A stretch of 64,000 bases of DNA from Flavobacterium sp. 9 (GCF_002754195.1 NZ_PEEU01000001.1:2294001-2358000), one strand, 5' to 3'; counted from the stretch's first letter, positions 1 to 9,605 are shown. A program made the numbers and translations. Notes: generated by a model from the letters alone, not told the origin.

Positions 1-564
1 TACAAACATTCCAGGCTGAACGGAAGTATTACTATATACATTAGTAGAATAAGTAATTAAAGAAACTGAATTAACCTCAAAAGGAATCTTAATTTGGTAT
101 TCATTTTCGCTTAGGAATTTAATACTGATTAAAGCATTAGCGAGCTGCGGTTTTGTTTTATCAATACTTACATAAAAAGGAACTGCTCCATAAGAATCTA
201 CCAAATTATATTTTCCTTGTTCCAAATAATCTATATAATACTGTAATTTATCTACAACCATTTCATTGTGTGAACGTGATTGTAGTATCGTAGAAATTCC
301 ATTTACCTGATCTGAAATACCGCCCCAATTGAAAACCAAACTGGTATTAGAGGTAAAAAATGGATTACTTTCTTCCTTGATCGAAATCATGGTCTGCATA
401 GAGTAAATTTTCTCTTTTCGAATATTTACTTGGTATGCTATAGTAAATGCAATTATCAAACTAACCAAAAACCATTTCCAGTAGCTGGCAATTTTCAGCA
501 AAAACCCTTTAAAATCAAAACTCGAATGATTCTCAAAAATGGAAAAATCTTTTATATCTAACAT
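1..564 (-). CDS. Wzc/GumC-like exopolysaccharide chain-length and export protein (partial)
   Basis: The N-terminal 188 codons are present; the rest lies beyond the left edge. A soluble start (MLDIKDFSIFENHSSFDFKG) is followed by a hydrophobic segment at about residues 31-46 (WFLVSLIIAFTIAYQV) and a periplasmic-type region, the usual layout of the Wzz domain of polysaccharide co-polymerases. In the family this inner-membrane protein works with the outer-membrane export lipoprotein, and many members end in a tyrosine autokinase domain, which cannot be seen here. The Wza-like gene lies 15 bp upstream on the same strand, so the two are probably co-transcribed. The ATG at 562-564 follows that gene's stop directly. 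The family call rests on topology and neighbour more than on motifs. Confidence 0.8.
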   Translation of the reverse strand, partial: MLDIKDFSIFENHSSFDFKGFLLKIASYWKWFLVSLIIAFTIAYQVNIRKEKIYSMQTMISIKEESNPFFTSNTSLVFNWGGISDQVNGISTILQSRSHNEMVVDKLQYYIDYLEQGKYNLVDSYGAVPFYVSIDKTKPQLANALISIKFLSENEYQIKIPFEVNSVSLITYSTNVYSNTSVQPGMFV

Positions 565-579
565 CTTTTGAATTTAGTT

Positions 580-1371
580 TTAATTTTTGATAATCAAATA
601 AACTGTTGTTGCCAATGATAATAAGGTAATAATAGTACCTATAGATTGAATACCAGTCTGACCGGTTCCCCAAGTTTTTTGTTTCAATGGTTTTACATAA
701 ATATAGTCGTTCGGCTGTAAGTAATAATAGGGTGATTTCATCACATTCACATCCGTAAGATCTAAATTATTCATTAATACTCCAGTTGGTGTTTGACGAA
801 TTACAGTTACAGTTCTTCTATCTCCAACAGTATTAATATCGCCTGCATTTGCAATTGCTTCCATAATATTTACATGTTCCTGAAACAATGTCTTTGTTCC
901 GGCACTTCCAACTTCTCCGTTTATCGTGTATCTAAAACCAGCTAATTTTACTGTAACAAAAATATTTGCTTCACTTTTGAAATATTCTTCAAGTAGTTTT
1001 TTTTCAATTTTGGTTCTAACTTCTTCAAGAGTATATCCAATTACATTAATTTCCCCTAAAATTGGCATTCTAATATTACCATGATCATCTACTGTAAATC
1101 CGTCAAAATATAAAGCTGATTCTGACTTACCAACTGTTGAGGCACTCTCGGTAGTACTAAAAATTGACACCAACTTAGGATCTATTGCTTTTATGGTAAC
1201 GCTTAAAACATCATTTGTTTGCAATCTGTAAGGTTTGGTTTCTACTGCGGAGATATTATTTTGTTCTCCTGAACTATTTTTATCTTGCAAATACACTAAA
1301 TCTTTTATAGGAATACAGGATGTAAATAGCGTACTGATTAGTAGTAATATAAAAAAGGTATTTTTACTCAT
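580..1371 (-). CDS. Wza-like polysaccharide export lipoprotein
   Basis: This is an outer-membrane polysaccharide export protein of 263 residues. A lipoprotein signal ends in LFTSC (Cys19). The polysaccharide-export domain begins near residue 45 (PYRLQTNDVLSVTIKA) and continues with the family pattern FTVDDHGNIRMPILGEINV near 92-110. An SLBB-type segment follows (FRYTINGEVGSAGTKTLF, about 151-168). The C-terminus carries a hydrophobic helix (about 241-261), as expected for a helix crossing the outer membrane. It lies 15 bp upstream of the Wzc-like gene and marks the start of an exopolysaccharide cluster running off the left edge. A possible -7 box (TATATTTG on the minus strand, 1388-1395) lies 17 bp before the ATG, with no clear -33 element. 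Confidence 0.88.
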   Translation of the reverse strand: MSKNTFFILLLISTLFTSCIPIKDLVYLQDKNSSGEQNNISAVETKPYRLQTNDVLSVTIKAIDPKLVSIFSTTESASTVGKSESALYFDGFTVDDHGNIRMPILGEINVIGYTLEEVRTKIEKKLLEEYFKSEANIFVTVKLAGFRYTINGEVGSAGTKTLFQEHVNIMEAIANAGDINTVGDRRTVTVIRQTPTGVLMNNLDLTDVNVMKSPYYYLQPNDYIYVKPLKQKTWGTGQTGIQSIGTIITLLSLATTVYLIIKN

Positions 1372-1442
1372 TATTGGGATTTTATCGCAAATATAGCTTT
1401 TACTTTAATCTTCAGGAAATCTATATTTTATTTGGGGTATAT

Positions 1443-2063
1443 TTAGTTGTTTTTGAAAGTTTTTTCAAACGGAACTCTATGCAAGATACTTCGTCCGAGT
1501 GTAATTTCGTCTGCGTATTCTAATTCATCACCTACAGAAATACCTCTTGCAATTGTAGAAATTATAATTTCTGATTCAGCAATTTGTTTATAAATGTAAA
1601 AATTAGTGGTATCTCCCTCCATAGTTGAACTTAATGCGAAAATAATCTCAACTACTTTTCCTGCTTTTACTTTTTCGACTAAACTTGAAATATTTAATTG
1701 ACTAGGACCAACTCCTTCAATTGGAGATATTTTACCACCAAGAACATGATAAATTCCTTTGTATTGTCCCGTATTTTCAATAGCCATAACATCTCTGATA
1801 TCTTCAACTACACAAATCGTTTGATGGTTTCTTGAATTGTTCGCGCAAATTTCACAAACTTTTGTATCTGAAATATTATGACAGCTTTCGCAAAACTTAA
1901 TGTCGGCACGCATATTTAGTAGTGCTTGCGACAAAAAGCTTGTTTGTTCTTTTGGTTGTTTTAATAAATGAAGTACCAATCGCAATGCCGTTCTCTTACC
2001 AATACCAGGTAATTGTGACATTTCGTTGACTGCTTTTTCTATTAATTTTGATGAAAATTCCAT
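1443..2063 (-). CDS. recR: Recombination mediator protein RecR
   Basis: RecR acts with RecO and RecF to load RecA on gapped DNA. The 206-residue protein has the family order: helix-hairpin-helix ([15 protein letters not shown], about 15-29), a four-cysteine zinc finger (CESCHN then CEIC, about 58-73), and a Toprim domain ([19 protein letters not shown], about 82-100) ending with the [12 protein letters not shown] region. Length is normal. The upstream neighbour on the same strand is the CoA-binding gene, separated by 181 bp that hold the structured repeat at 2161-2237. A -7 box lies only 5 nt before the ATG. Confidence 0.97.
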   Translation of the reverse strand: MEFSSKLIEKAVNEMSQLPGIGKRTALRLVLHLLKQPKEQTSFLSQALLNMRADIKFCESCHNISDTKVCEICANNSRNHQTICVVEDIRDVMAIENTGQYKGIYHVLGGKISPIEGVGPSQLNISSLVEKVKAGKVVEIIFALSSTMEGDTTNFYIYKQIAESEIIISTIARGISVGDELEYADEITLGRSILHRVPFEKTFKNN

Positions 2064-2068
2064 GACGA

Positions 2069-2076
2069 CAAAAGTA
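2069..2076 (-). promoter_or_regulatory. recR -7 box placed for leaderless transcription
   Basis: The minus strand reads TACTTTTG and then 5 nt to the recR ATG. It matches the Bacteroidetes TAnnTTTG box, and the expected start of transcription falls on or beside the start codon. No good TTG is seen at the -33 distance. Confidence 0.5.
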
Positions 2077-2160
2077 ATATTTTTAATGGTTTAGTAGACT
2101 TGGGGACAACTAAATTCAATATAATCAAGAATACTAATTATAGATACAAAAGGTTCTTTC

Positions 2161-2237
2161 TAGCCCAGATGGCAACGGTATCCTTTTGTGGTGGGGTTCA
2201 CCACAAAAGATATAGTGGACAGCTGGAAATAGCTCCT
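2161..2237 (-). repeat. Structured dispersed element, copy 1
   Basis: On the plus strand the ends are TAGCCCAGATGG (from 2161) and ACAGCTGGAAATAGCT (to 2234). CCAG (2165-2168) pairs with CTGG (2223-2226), and AGC (2162-2164) with GCT (2232-2234). Inside is a perfect 11-bp hairpin, CTTTTGTGGTG (2183-2193) with CACCACAAAAG (2199-2209), loop GGGTT. It starts within 10 bp of the CoA-binding gene's stop, reading in that gene's sense. The same terminal sequences bound a second element at 62382-62521. Similar sequences are remembered from other Flavobacterium spacers, without a known function. Confidence 0.7.
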
Positions 2238-2244
2238 AAAAAAA

Positions 2245-2610
2245 TTAATATTGATTTGTTGCCAATAAAACTAATGTACATGCAACTTCGGCTTTAATAT
2301 TATTAAGTTCTAATAATTGATAAAATTCCGGATTTTCTGTTCCAGGATTAAAGACAACTCTTTTTGGCTGAGCTTCGATAATGTAATTATAATAATCACG
2401 TTGGCGTGCAGGATTCAAATATAAGGTAACGGTGTCTATATTTTTTACAGGAATTGCTTTAGTATGAATTTTAACACCGGCAACTTCACCTGTGTTTTGA
2501 CCAATTGCTAAAACAGTATGTCCTTTTTCAACTAACATATTTACAGCTCTAAAAGCATAACGATCTGGTTTTGTGGTAGCTCCCAGAACTAAAGTTTTTT
2601 TATTTTTCAT
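2245..2610 (-). CDS. CoA-binding domain protein (YccU-type)
   Basis: This small Rossmann-fold protein of the CoA_binding_2 family has 121 residues from the chosen start (MKNKKTLVLGATTKPDRYAF). The nucleotide-binding loop LGATTKPDRYAFRAV lies near residues 9-23, and the conserved VVFNPGTENPEFYQLL near 83-98. Its biological role is not known. The frame is open up to a TTG at 2640, but a TACTTTTG box (2628-2635, minus strand) lies inside that extension, so the start at 2610 or the adjacent ATG at 2613 is preferred. The 3' end is followed by the structured element and then recR on the same strand. Confidence 0.85.
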   Translation of the reverse strand: MKNKKTLVLGATTKPDRYAFRAVNMLVEKGHTVLAIGQNTGEVAGVKIHTKAIPVKNIDTVTLYLNPARQRDYYNYIIEAQPKRVVFNPGTENPEFYQLLELNNIKAEVACTLVLLATNQY

Positions 2611-2627
2611 CATTTTTAAATATTCTA

Positions 2628-2635
2628 CAAAAGTA
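2628..2635 (-). promoter_or_regulatory. -7 box of the CoA-binding gene
   Basis: TACTTTTG on the minus strand lies 14-17 nt before the two candidate ATGs. It decides against the upstream TTG start. No convincing -33 element is seen. Confidence 0.45.
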
Positions 2636-2708
2636 ATCAAAAAGAACGAGCTTAGTTTATGTTATTGATTTAGAAATAACAACATTAAAGACAATATCCT
2701 AACAAGTA

Positions 2709-2742
2709 TTTGCTTTCAGATATCAAAAAATGACTATTTTTA
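2709..2742 (+). promoter_or_regulatory. Possible marC promoter
   Basis: TTTG (2709-2712), a 22-nt spacer and TATTTTTA (2735-2742), which lacks the final G of the -7 consensus. The ATG follows 19 nt later. Confidence 0.35.
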
Positions 2743-2761
2743 CTTCACTAACCAAAACAAT

Positions 2762-3391
2762 ATGGATTTATTCATTTATTTATTTGCCGCTCTTTTTTCA
2801 GTTTTAAACCCAATCGGAACGGTTCCTATTTTCGTTGGACTGACCCAACACGATTCTCAAGCCGAACGTTCTCGTATTTCGCTTTGGACTGCTATAAACG
2901 TTTTTATAATCTTGATAGTTTCCTTTTTTATTGGCCAATATGTTTTAACATTTTTTGGAATAAGCATTGACGCACTTCGTATTGCAGGTGGAATTGTGAT
3001 TGTAAATTCGGGATTCTCTTTACTATCAGGAAAAATCAATAAAAAACGAGGAATCAATAAAAAAGTTGAAACGGACGCGCAACAAAGAAATGACATTGCC
3101 TTAACTCCGCTAGCAATCCCAATGTTAGCTGGACCTGGATCAATTTCTTTATTAATTGCTTTTTATCAGGAACATCACGGAATGGAAGAAATCATTATTT
3201 CTTGTTTAGCAATTCTGGCAATTGCTCTTGCTATTTTTGCAATATTAAAAAGCGCTCATTATTTAGCAAGAATACTTGGTGCTTCCGGAATTGTAGCGAT
3301 ATCAAGAATTGTTGGTTTTATTGTAATCTCTATCGGAATTCAATATATTGTAAGCTCTATCATTAACATCGTTAAAGGGAATTTGATGTAA
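2762..3391 (+). CDS. MarC family integral membrane protein
   Basis: The 209-residue protein has about six hydrophobic helices and the family's typical start, MDLFIYLFAALFSVLNPIGT, with the conserved NPIGTVPIF. The repeat-like counterpart TPLAIPMLAGPGSI occurs near residues 117-130. Members are inner-membrane proteins once linked to multiple antibiotic resistance; a transport substrate is not established. It stands alone on the plus strand between minus-strand genes and ends in a shared hairpin terminator. Confidence 0.9.
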   Translation: MDLFIYLFAALFSVLNPIGTVPIFVGLTQHDSQAERSRISLWTAINVFIILIVSFFIGQYVLTFFGISIDALRIAGGIVIVNSGFSLLSGKINKKRGINKKVETDAQQRNDIALTPLAIPMLAGPGSISLLIAFYQEHHGMEEIIISCLAILAIALAIFAILKSAHYLARILGASGIVAISRIVGFIVISIGIQYIVSSIINIVKGNLM

Positions 3392-3415
3392 ATTACCTTT
3401 CAATTTATATAAAAG

Positions 3416-3452
3416 CAAAAAGGGATAAAACTTAATGCTCTATCCCTTTTTT
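3416..3452. terminator. Bidirectional terminator between marC and ctlX
   Basis: AAAAAGGGATA and TATCCCTTTTT form an 11-bp stem with a 13-nt loop, and T-runs on both strands. It lies between two convergent stop codons. Confidence 0.9.
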
Positions 3453-3466
3453 TATATCTAAAAAAT

Positions 3467-4402
3467 CTAGTTTCTTGGCAAAAACACTTCAGCCATCATA
3501 CATCTTGCACTTCCTCCACCACAAGCTTCTATAGTATCTAAGCTTGAACTTAAAATTTCAGCGTGATTTTCTAATTGTGAAATTTGTTTTGGAGTCAAAC
3601 TTTGATGTGCTGATGCACTCATCACAATATATTTTTTATCATTAGTTCCACGAACTTCTAACATATTACCGGCGAAATTATTCACCTGAGCTTCTGTAAT
3701 TAGAATAACTTCTTTCTTATCAGCTTTTAGATTTTCAAGAACCATTTTACGTTCTTTTTTGTCATCTATACAATCGGCACAAATAACAGCAAAAGTTTCG
3801 CCTAAACACATCATAACATTTGTATGATAAATTAGTTTGCGTTCGCCATCAACAGTTTGAAAAGCTTCGAAGATTACCGGAGCATAATCAAAATCTTCAC
3901 AGAATTCAATAAATAATTCCTCATCGGCACGAGGTGACAAAGCGCAATAAGCTTTTGCATTAGCACGATCTAAAAGTAAGCTTCCGGTTCCTTCCAGAAA
4001 AAAACCGTCTTCTTCTGCAGATGTATAATCCATTATATTATTAATCACAAAACCTTTATCTTCAAGAGTGTCTAAAATATCTTCACGACGTTCCTGACGA
4101 CGATTTTCAGCAAACATTGGATATAATGCTACATCTCCATTTTCATGGAAAGAAACCCAGTTATTTGGAAAAATACTATCTGGAGTATCTGTTTCCAAGT
4201 TATCTTCAATTACTGTAACATCAACTTCTACAGCTCTAAGTTTTTCAACAAAAGTATCAAATTCTTGCTGTGCTTTGGCATTTACTGTACTTGGCAAAAG
4301 TCCATCTAATACTTTTTGATAATAATTATTTACAGCAGTTTGTTCATTCATTCTGAAAGCAACTGGCCGAATCATTACGATTGCATTGGTTGTTTGTTTC
4401 AT
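3467..4402 (-). CDS. ctlX: Citrulline utilization hydrolase CtlX-type
   Basis: This is a 311-residue member of the guanidino-group-modifying (pentein) superfamily. Visible motifs are SIFPNNWVSFHENG (about 76-89), LEGTGSLLLDR (about 135-145), a histidine motif YHTNVMMCLG, and the C-terminal CGGGSARCMMAEVFLP with the probable catalytic Cys at about 301. Family members are thought to act on citrulline-like substrates. It lies 86 bp downstream of a second pentein enzyme on the same strand, which suggests joint arginine/citrulline catabolism. The spacer contains a perfect 23-bp inverted repeat. The exact reaction is inferred from the family name. Confidence 0.85.
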   Translation of the reverse strand: MKQTTNAIVMIRPVAFRMNEQTAVNNYYQKVLDGLLPSTVNAKAQQEFDTFVEKLRAVEVDVTVIEDNLETDTPDSIFPNNWVSFHENGDVALYPMFAENRRQERREDILDTLEDKGFVINNIMDYTSAEEDGFFLEGTGSLLLDRANAKAYCALSPRADEELFIEFCEDFDYAPVIFEAFQTVDGERKLIYHTNVMMCLGETFAVICADCIDDKKERKMVLENLKADKKEVILITEAQVNNFAGNMLEVRGTNDKKYIVMSASAHQSLTPKQISQLENHAEILSSSLDTIEACGGGSARCMMAEVFLPRN

Positions 4403-4418
4403 GTCTTATATTTATTAT

Positions 4419-4484
4419 TTTGTTTCAAGTTTTAAGTTTCAAGTTCCACGTTGCTGTAACCTGAAACTTAAAACTTGAAACAAA
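4419..4484. repeat. 23-bp perfect inverted repeat, GTTTCAAG type, copy 1
   Basis: The arms at 4419-4441 and 4462-4484 are exact reverse complements, composed of GTTTCAAG and TTAAGTTTCA words, with a 20-nt loop. The element starts 4 nt after the stop of the 4489-5403 gene and ends 16 bp before the ctlX start. A related hairpin is at 60974-61021. Confidence 0.85.
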
Positions 4485-4488
4485 GTAT

Positions 4489-5403
4489 TTAGTCTCTAAT
4501 TAATGGTAAAGTTGAACATCTCAACAATCCTTCTTGTTTTGCAATCTCTGCATAAGGAATTTCTTCAACTGTAAATCCGTTTGCACGAAGCCAATTGTTT
4601 AGTCGAGTAAAGTTTTTTTCTGAAACTACTACATTTTCATCAATCGAAAATACGTTTGAAAACATATTATACATTTCATTTCTTTCGATATGGAATAAAT
4701 TCTCAAATCCAAAAAGATTAACTAAATACAAATAATCAGCTTCTTCACGAAAACCTCTTTTATAAATAATTCCTTTATCTTTTCCAACAGGCTGAAAACA
4801 ACAATCTAAGTGCAATGCATTGTCACGAGCTTCTAATTTAGATTTTACTAAATCAAATTCTTTGACAATTTTATTAGGAAACAATTCTTTAATATAATTT
4901 ACACCATACATATTTGTTCGTGCCGTAATATAATCTTTATAATCACTTCCTTTATAAGTTCCAATAAAGATATGATCGTTCCAAAGCATAACATCTCCAC
5001 CTTCAATATGAACTTCTTCCGGAGGACGAACTACCTTTAGAGGATTCATTTGATCAATTACATATTGAATCGCATCTAACTCACGTTCTCTATCAGGTAA
5101 AATATTAGATTTCACAAAAGTATCATCAATTACAAAACCAATATCTCTCGCAAAAATCTGATTGTAATTTTCAATCATTTCCGGACGATAAACAGTTACA
5201 TCATATTTTTTAAAAACAGTATTAAAAGCTTCCATTTCAACAACCATATCTTCTTCGATTGGATAGGTTCCTGCTTTAATATGTTCCAATGATTTAGGAT
5301 CATAAGCCTCATCTACAGATGGAGTTGGCCCATTATGAACAGCTGAACCCAAAACTACAGCCCGTAATCTTGACGTTTCGTTCTTTATATTTAATTGCAA
5401 CAT
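4489..5403 (-). CDS. Arginine deiminase/dimethylargininase-like hydrolase
   Basis: This 304-residue pentein-fold enzyme shows the usual catalytic pieces: EEVHIEGGDVMLW (about 133-145), NALHLDCCFQPV (His near 199), and a C-terminal GLLRCSTLPLIRD with the probable nucleophile Cys296. Relatives hydrolyse arginine, methylated arginine or related guanidines to citrulline or ornithine-type products, or transfer amidino groups; the substrate cannot be told here. CtlX next door could use a citrulline product. A TATCTTTG box (5423-5430, minus strand) lies 19 nt before the ATG. Confidence 0.8.
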   Translation of the reverse strand: MLQLNIKNETSRLRAVVLGSAVHNGPTPSVDEAYDPKSLEHIKAGTYPIEEDMVVEMEAFNTVFKKYDVTVYRPEMIENYNQIFARDIGFVIDDTFVKSNILPDRERELDAIQYVIDQMNPLKVVRPPEEVHIEGGDVMLWNDHIFIGTYKGSDYKDYITARTNMYGVNYIKELFPNKIVKEFDLVKSKLEARDNALHLDCCFQPVGKDKGIIYKRGFREEADYLYLVNLFGFENLFHIERNEMYNMFSNVFSIDENVVVSEKNFTRLNNWLRANGFTVEEIPYAEIAKQEGLLRCSTLPLIRD

Positions 5404-5431
5404 AACTTTATTATATTTTGGGCAAAGATAA

Positions 5432-5464
5432 AAAAAAGCTTCACAGTTAAGTGAAGCTTTAAAA
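5432..5464 (-). terminator. gltA terminator
   Basis: On the minus strand AAAGCTTCACT and AGTGAAGCTTT-like arms form a stem of about 10 bp followed by a T-run. It starts 5 nt after the gltA stop and overlaps the upstream region of the next gene. Confidence 0.85.
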
Positions 5465-5469
5465 TGATT

Positions 5470-6747
5470 TTATTTGTTCGACTTAAAGTCTCTCAAGGGA
5501 TGTCCTGTATAGATTTGTCTTGGTCTACCAATTGGTTCTTTGTTTTCACGCATTTCTTTCCATTGCGCGATCCAACCTGGTAATCTTCCAATAGCAAACA
5601 TTACAGTAAACATATCTGTTGGAATTCCAAGTGCTCTGTAGATAATACCAGAGTAAAAATCAACATTTGGATATAAGTTTCTTGATTTGAAGTACTCATC
5701 TTCTAATGCAGCTGATTCTAATTTTTTAGCAATTTCCAAAATAGGATCATCAACTCCTAAAGTTTCTAAAACTTCTTTAGCTGCTTTTTTAATGATTCTT
5801 GCTCTTGGATCAAAGTTTTTATATACTCTATGACCAAATCCCATTAAACGGAAAGGATCATTTTTATCTTTTGCTTTCGCCAAAAATTTATCGGTATCTC
5901 CACCATCTTTATTTATTTCTTCAAGCATTTCAAGTACAGCTTGATTTGCACCTCCGTGAAGTGGTCCCCAAAGAGCAGAAACTCCTGCAGAAATTGAAGC
6001 AAATAAACCAGCATGAGATGAACCAACCATTCTTACAGTAGATGTAGAACAGTTTTGCTCGTGATCTGCGTGAAGAATAAACAATTTATCTAATGCATCA
6101 ACAATAATTGGATTTGCTGAATAAGGTCCTGTAGGCAATTTAAACATTAATTGCATAAAGTTTTCTACATACCCTTGTGTATTGTCATAATAGTTTAATG
6201 GGTAACCCATAGATTTTCTATAAGTCCAAGTCGCAATTACAAGAAATTTACCCATTGTTTTACAAATGGCTTCGTACATTTCTTTTTCATTTTCAACATT
6301 AACTGCTTTTGGATTAAATGCTGTCAAAGCACTTGTTAAAGCAGATAAAACACCCATTGGATGTGCTGTCTTTGGAAAACCATCAATGATATTTTTCATT
6401 TCTTCGTTTACCAAAGTATGTTTTTTAATACCATTCTCAAACTGCTCTAATTCCTGAGCTGTTGGCAATTCACCAAAAATCAAAAGATAAGACACTTCTA
6501 AGAAGTTTGCTTTTTCAGCTAAATCTTCAATTGAATATCCTCTGTAACGTAAAATTCCTAATTCTCCGTCTAAGAAGGTGATTTCACTTTTACAAGATCC
6601 AGAATTCTTATATCCCGGGTCAATTGTAATAAAACCAGTTAAATCACGTAATTTGTTAATATCGATAGCTGATTCATTTTCGCTTCCTGTGATTACCGGA
6701 AGTTCAATTTTTTGACCATCTACTTCTAATGTAGCTATTTTTGACAT
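5470..6747 (-). CDS. gltA: Citrate synthase
   Basis: This enzyme condenses oxaloacetate and acetyl-CoA to citrate at the entry to the TCA cycle. The 425-residue length fits the type II hexameric class of Gram-negative bacteria. Motifs include LHADHEQNCSTSTVRMVGSS (about 229-248), GPLHGGANQAVLEMLEEI (about 264-281) and the signature GFGHRVYKNFDPRARIIK (about 304-321), supplying catalytic His and Asp regions. It has its own terminator, and another lies between it and eno, so it seems monocistronic. A TAGATTTG box (6785-6792, minus strand) lies 37 nt before the start. Confidence 0.97.
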   Translation of the reverse strand: MSKIATLEVDGQKIELPVITGSENESAIDINKLRDLTGFITIDPGYKNSGSCKSEITFLDGELGILRYRGYSIEDLAEKANFLEVSYLLIFGELPTAQELEQFENGIKKHTLVNEEMKNIIDGFPKTAHPMGVLSALTSALTAFNPKAVNVENEKEMYEAICKTMGKFLVIATWTYRKSMGYPLNYYDNTQGYVENFMQLMFKLPTGPYSANPIIVDALDKLFILHADHEQNCSTSTVRMVGSSHAGLFASISAGVSALWGPLHGGANQAVLEMLEEINKDGGDTDKFLAKAKDKNDPFRLMGFGHRVYKNFDPRARIIKKAAKEVLETLGVDDPILEIAKKLESAALEDEYFKSRNLYPNVDFYSGIIYRALGIPTDMFTVMFAIGRLPGWIAQWKEMRENKEPIGRPRQIYTGHPLRDFKSNK

Positions 6748-6848
6748 AATATATCGGAAATAAATCTTTAAAATAATAATTTATCAAATCTAAGGAATTT
6801 AAGACTAATTAAAAAAAGAATACTGCTATGAATTTGTTAAAACTCCAA

Positions 6849-6882
6849 AAAAAAACCACCCATTAAGAAATGGATGGTTTAA
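6849..6882 (-). terminator. eno terminator
   Basis: On the minus strand AAACCATCCAT pairs with ATGGGTGGTTT (one G-T pair), then comes a run of T. It begins about 20 nt after the eno stop. Confidence 0.85.
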
Positions 6883-6902
6883 ATCTATATATAACCTTAC
6901 AA

Positions 6903-8207
<1,305 letters not shown>

Positions 8208-8296
8208 TTATTAATAAATTATATTTTTTTTTCGAAATTATAAAATTATTTGATAGTAAAAACGTATTATCACTATTAAACACCTTTATTTATTAA

Positions 8297-9415
8297 CTAC
8301 ATCGTTTTAGCAGTAGCAAGTTTTATATTCTCTACAAACTCATCAAACAAATAAGAAGAATCATGTGGTCCAGGACTAGCTTCCGGATGGTATTGTACTG
8401 AAAAACAATTCTTATTTTTCATACGCATTCCCGCAACAGTTCCATCATTTAAATGTAAATGTGTTATTTCTAATTCTGGATGATTATCTAGTTGTTCTTT
8501 GTTAACAGCGAATCCATGATTTTGAGAAGTAATTTCACCTTTACCAGTTAATATATTTTTAACCGGATGATTTATCCCTCTGTGTCCATTAAACATTTTA
8601 TAAGTTTGAACTCCATTTGCAAGAGCAATTACTTGGTGTCCCAAACAAATACCGAATAACGGCTTATCATTTGCTAAAATTTCTTTTGCAACTTCAATAG
8701 CTCCAAAAAGAGGATCTGGATCTCCAGGTCCGTTAGACAAGAAATATCCATCAGGATTAAACTCTGCTAAATCTTTATAAGTTGAATTATAAGGAAACAC
8801 TTTAATATAACAATCTCTTTTCGCTAGATTTCTCAAAATGTTCTTTTTGATTCCAAGATCTAAAGCAGAAACCTTATATGTAGCGTTTTCATCACCAAAA
8901 AAATAAGGCTCAGTAGTTGAGACTTTCGATGCCAACTCCAAACCTTCCATATTTGGCACATTAGCCAATTCCTTTTTTAAATCTTCAATCGAAGTTCCGT
9001 CTGTACAAATAACAGCATTCATTGCTCCATTGTCACGAATGTAACTTACCAAAGCTCTTGTATCAACATCTGAAATACAAATTAAGTTTTGCTTTGTAAA
9101 ATAATCTTCTAAACTTCCGGAAGCATCTTCTCTTGAATAATTAAAACTAAAGTTTTTACAAACTAAACCTGCAATTTTAATGCTATCAGATTCTATTTCC
9201 AAATCATTAACACCATAGTTTCCAATGTGAGCATTAGTAGCTACCATTATTTGCCCAAAGTAAGATGGATCTGTAAAAATCTCTTGGTATCCAGTCATTC
9301 CAGTGTTAAAACAAACCTCTCCAAATGTCTTACCACTTATACCGATAGATTTTCCATGAAAAATGGTTCCGTCGCTTAATAGTAAAATGGCGCTTTGTCG
9401 TGTAGTGTATTTCAT
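8297..9415 (-). CDS. carA: Carbamoyl-phosphate synthase small subunit
   Basis: This is the glutaminase subunit that supplies ammonia to CarB for carbamoyl phosphate, the precursor of pyrimidines and arginine. Its 372 residues contain an N-terminal CPSase_sm domain (LLLSDGTIFHGKSIG, FNTGMTGYQEIFTDPSYFGQ) and a C-terminal class I amidotransferase domain with the nucleophile elbow GICLGHQVIALA, NHGFAVN, and the His/Glu pair in QYHPEASPGPHDS. carB is not adjacent. It follows rplQ after a terminator and has its own well-formed promoter. Confidence 0.97.
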   Translation of the reverse strand: MKYTTRQSAILLLSDGTIFHGKSIGISGKTFGEVCFNTGMTGYQEIFTDPSYFGQIMVATNAHIGNYGVNDLEIESDSIKIAGLVCKNFSFNYSREDASGSLEDYFTKQNLICISDVDTRALVSYIRDNGAMNAVICTDGTSIEDLKKELANVPNMEGLELASKVSTTEPYFFGDENATYKVSALDLGIKKNILRNLAKRDCYIKVFPYNSTYKDLAEFNPDGYFLSNGPGDPDPLFGAIEVAKEILANDKPLFGICLGHQVIALANGVQTYKMFNGHRGINHPVKNILTGKGEITSQNHGFAVNKEQLDNHPELEITHLHLNDGTVAGMRMKNKNCFSVQYHPEASPGPHDSSYLFDEFVENIKLATAKTM

Positions 9416-9495
9416 TCTTTAATTGTATTGTTTTTTTTTGAATTGTCTACTAAAATATTCACTAAGGAGTATTTTACTTGTAATTAGATATTTTG

Positions 9496-9526
9496 CAAAT
9501 TTACTTTTTTAAAAGAGTGCTTCCAA
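9496..9526 (-). promoter_or_regulatory. carA promoter
   Basis: On the minus strand TTG (9524-9526), a 20-nt spacer and TAAATTTG (9496-9503) fit the Bacteroidetes consensus. The predicted start near 9490 leaves a leader of about 75 nt. Confidence 0.7.
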
Positions 9527-9605
9527 GATTTTTTAAAAATTTCATTCTTAAAAATAAAACCAAGAGAATAAAATAAGTTAAAATCTACACACTTTTAAAA
9601 AATTT

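Noticed and set aside
2100..2297. Plus-strand reading frame of 65 codons
   Set aside because: It runs through the structured repeat and the end of the CoA-binding gene; the composition and position fit chance.
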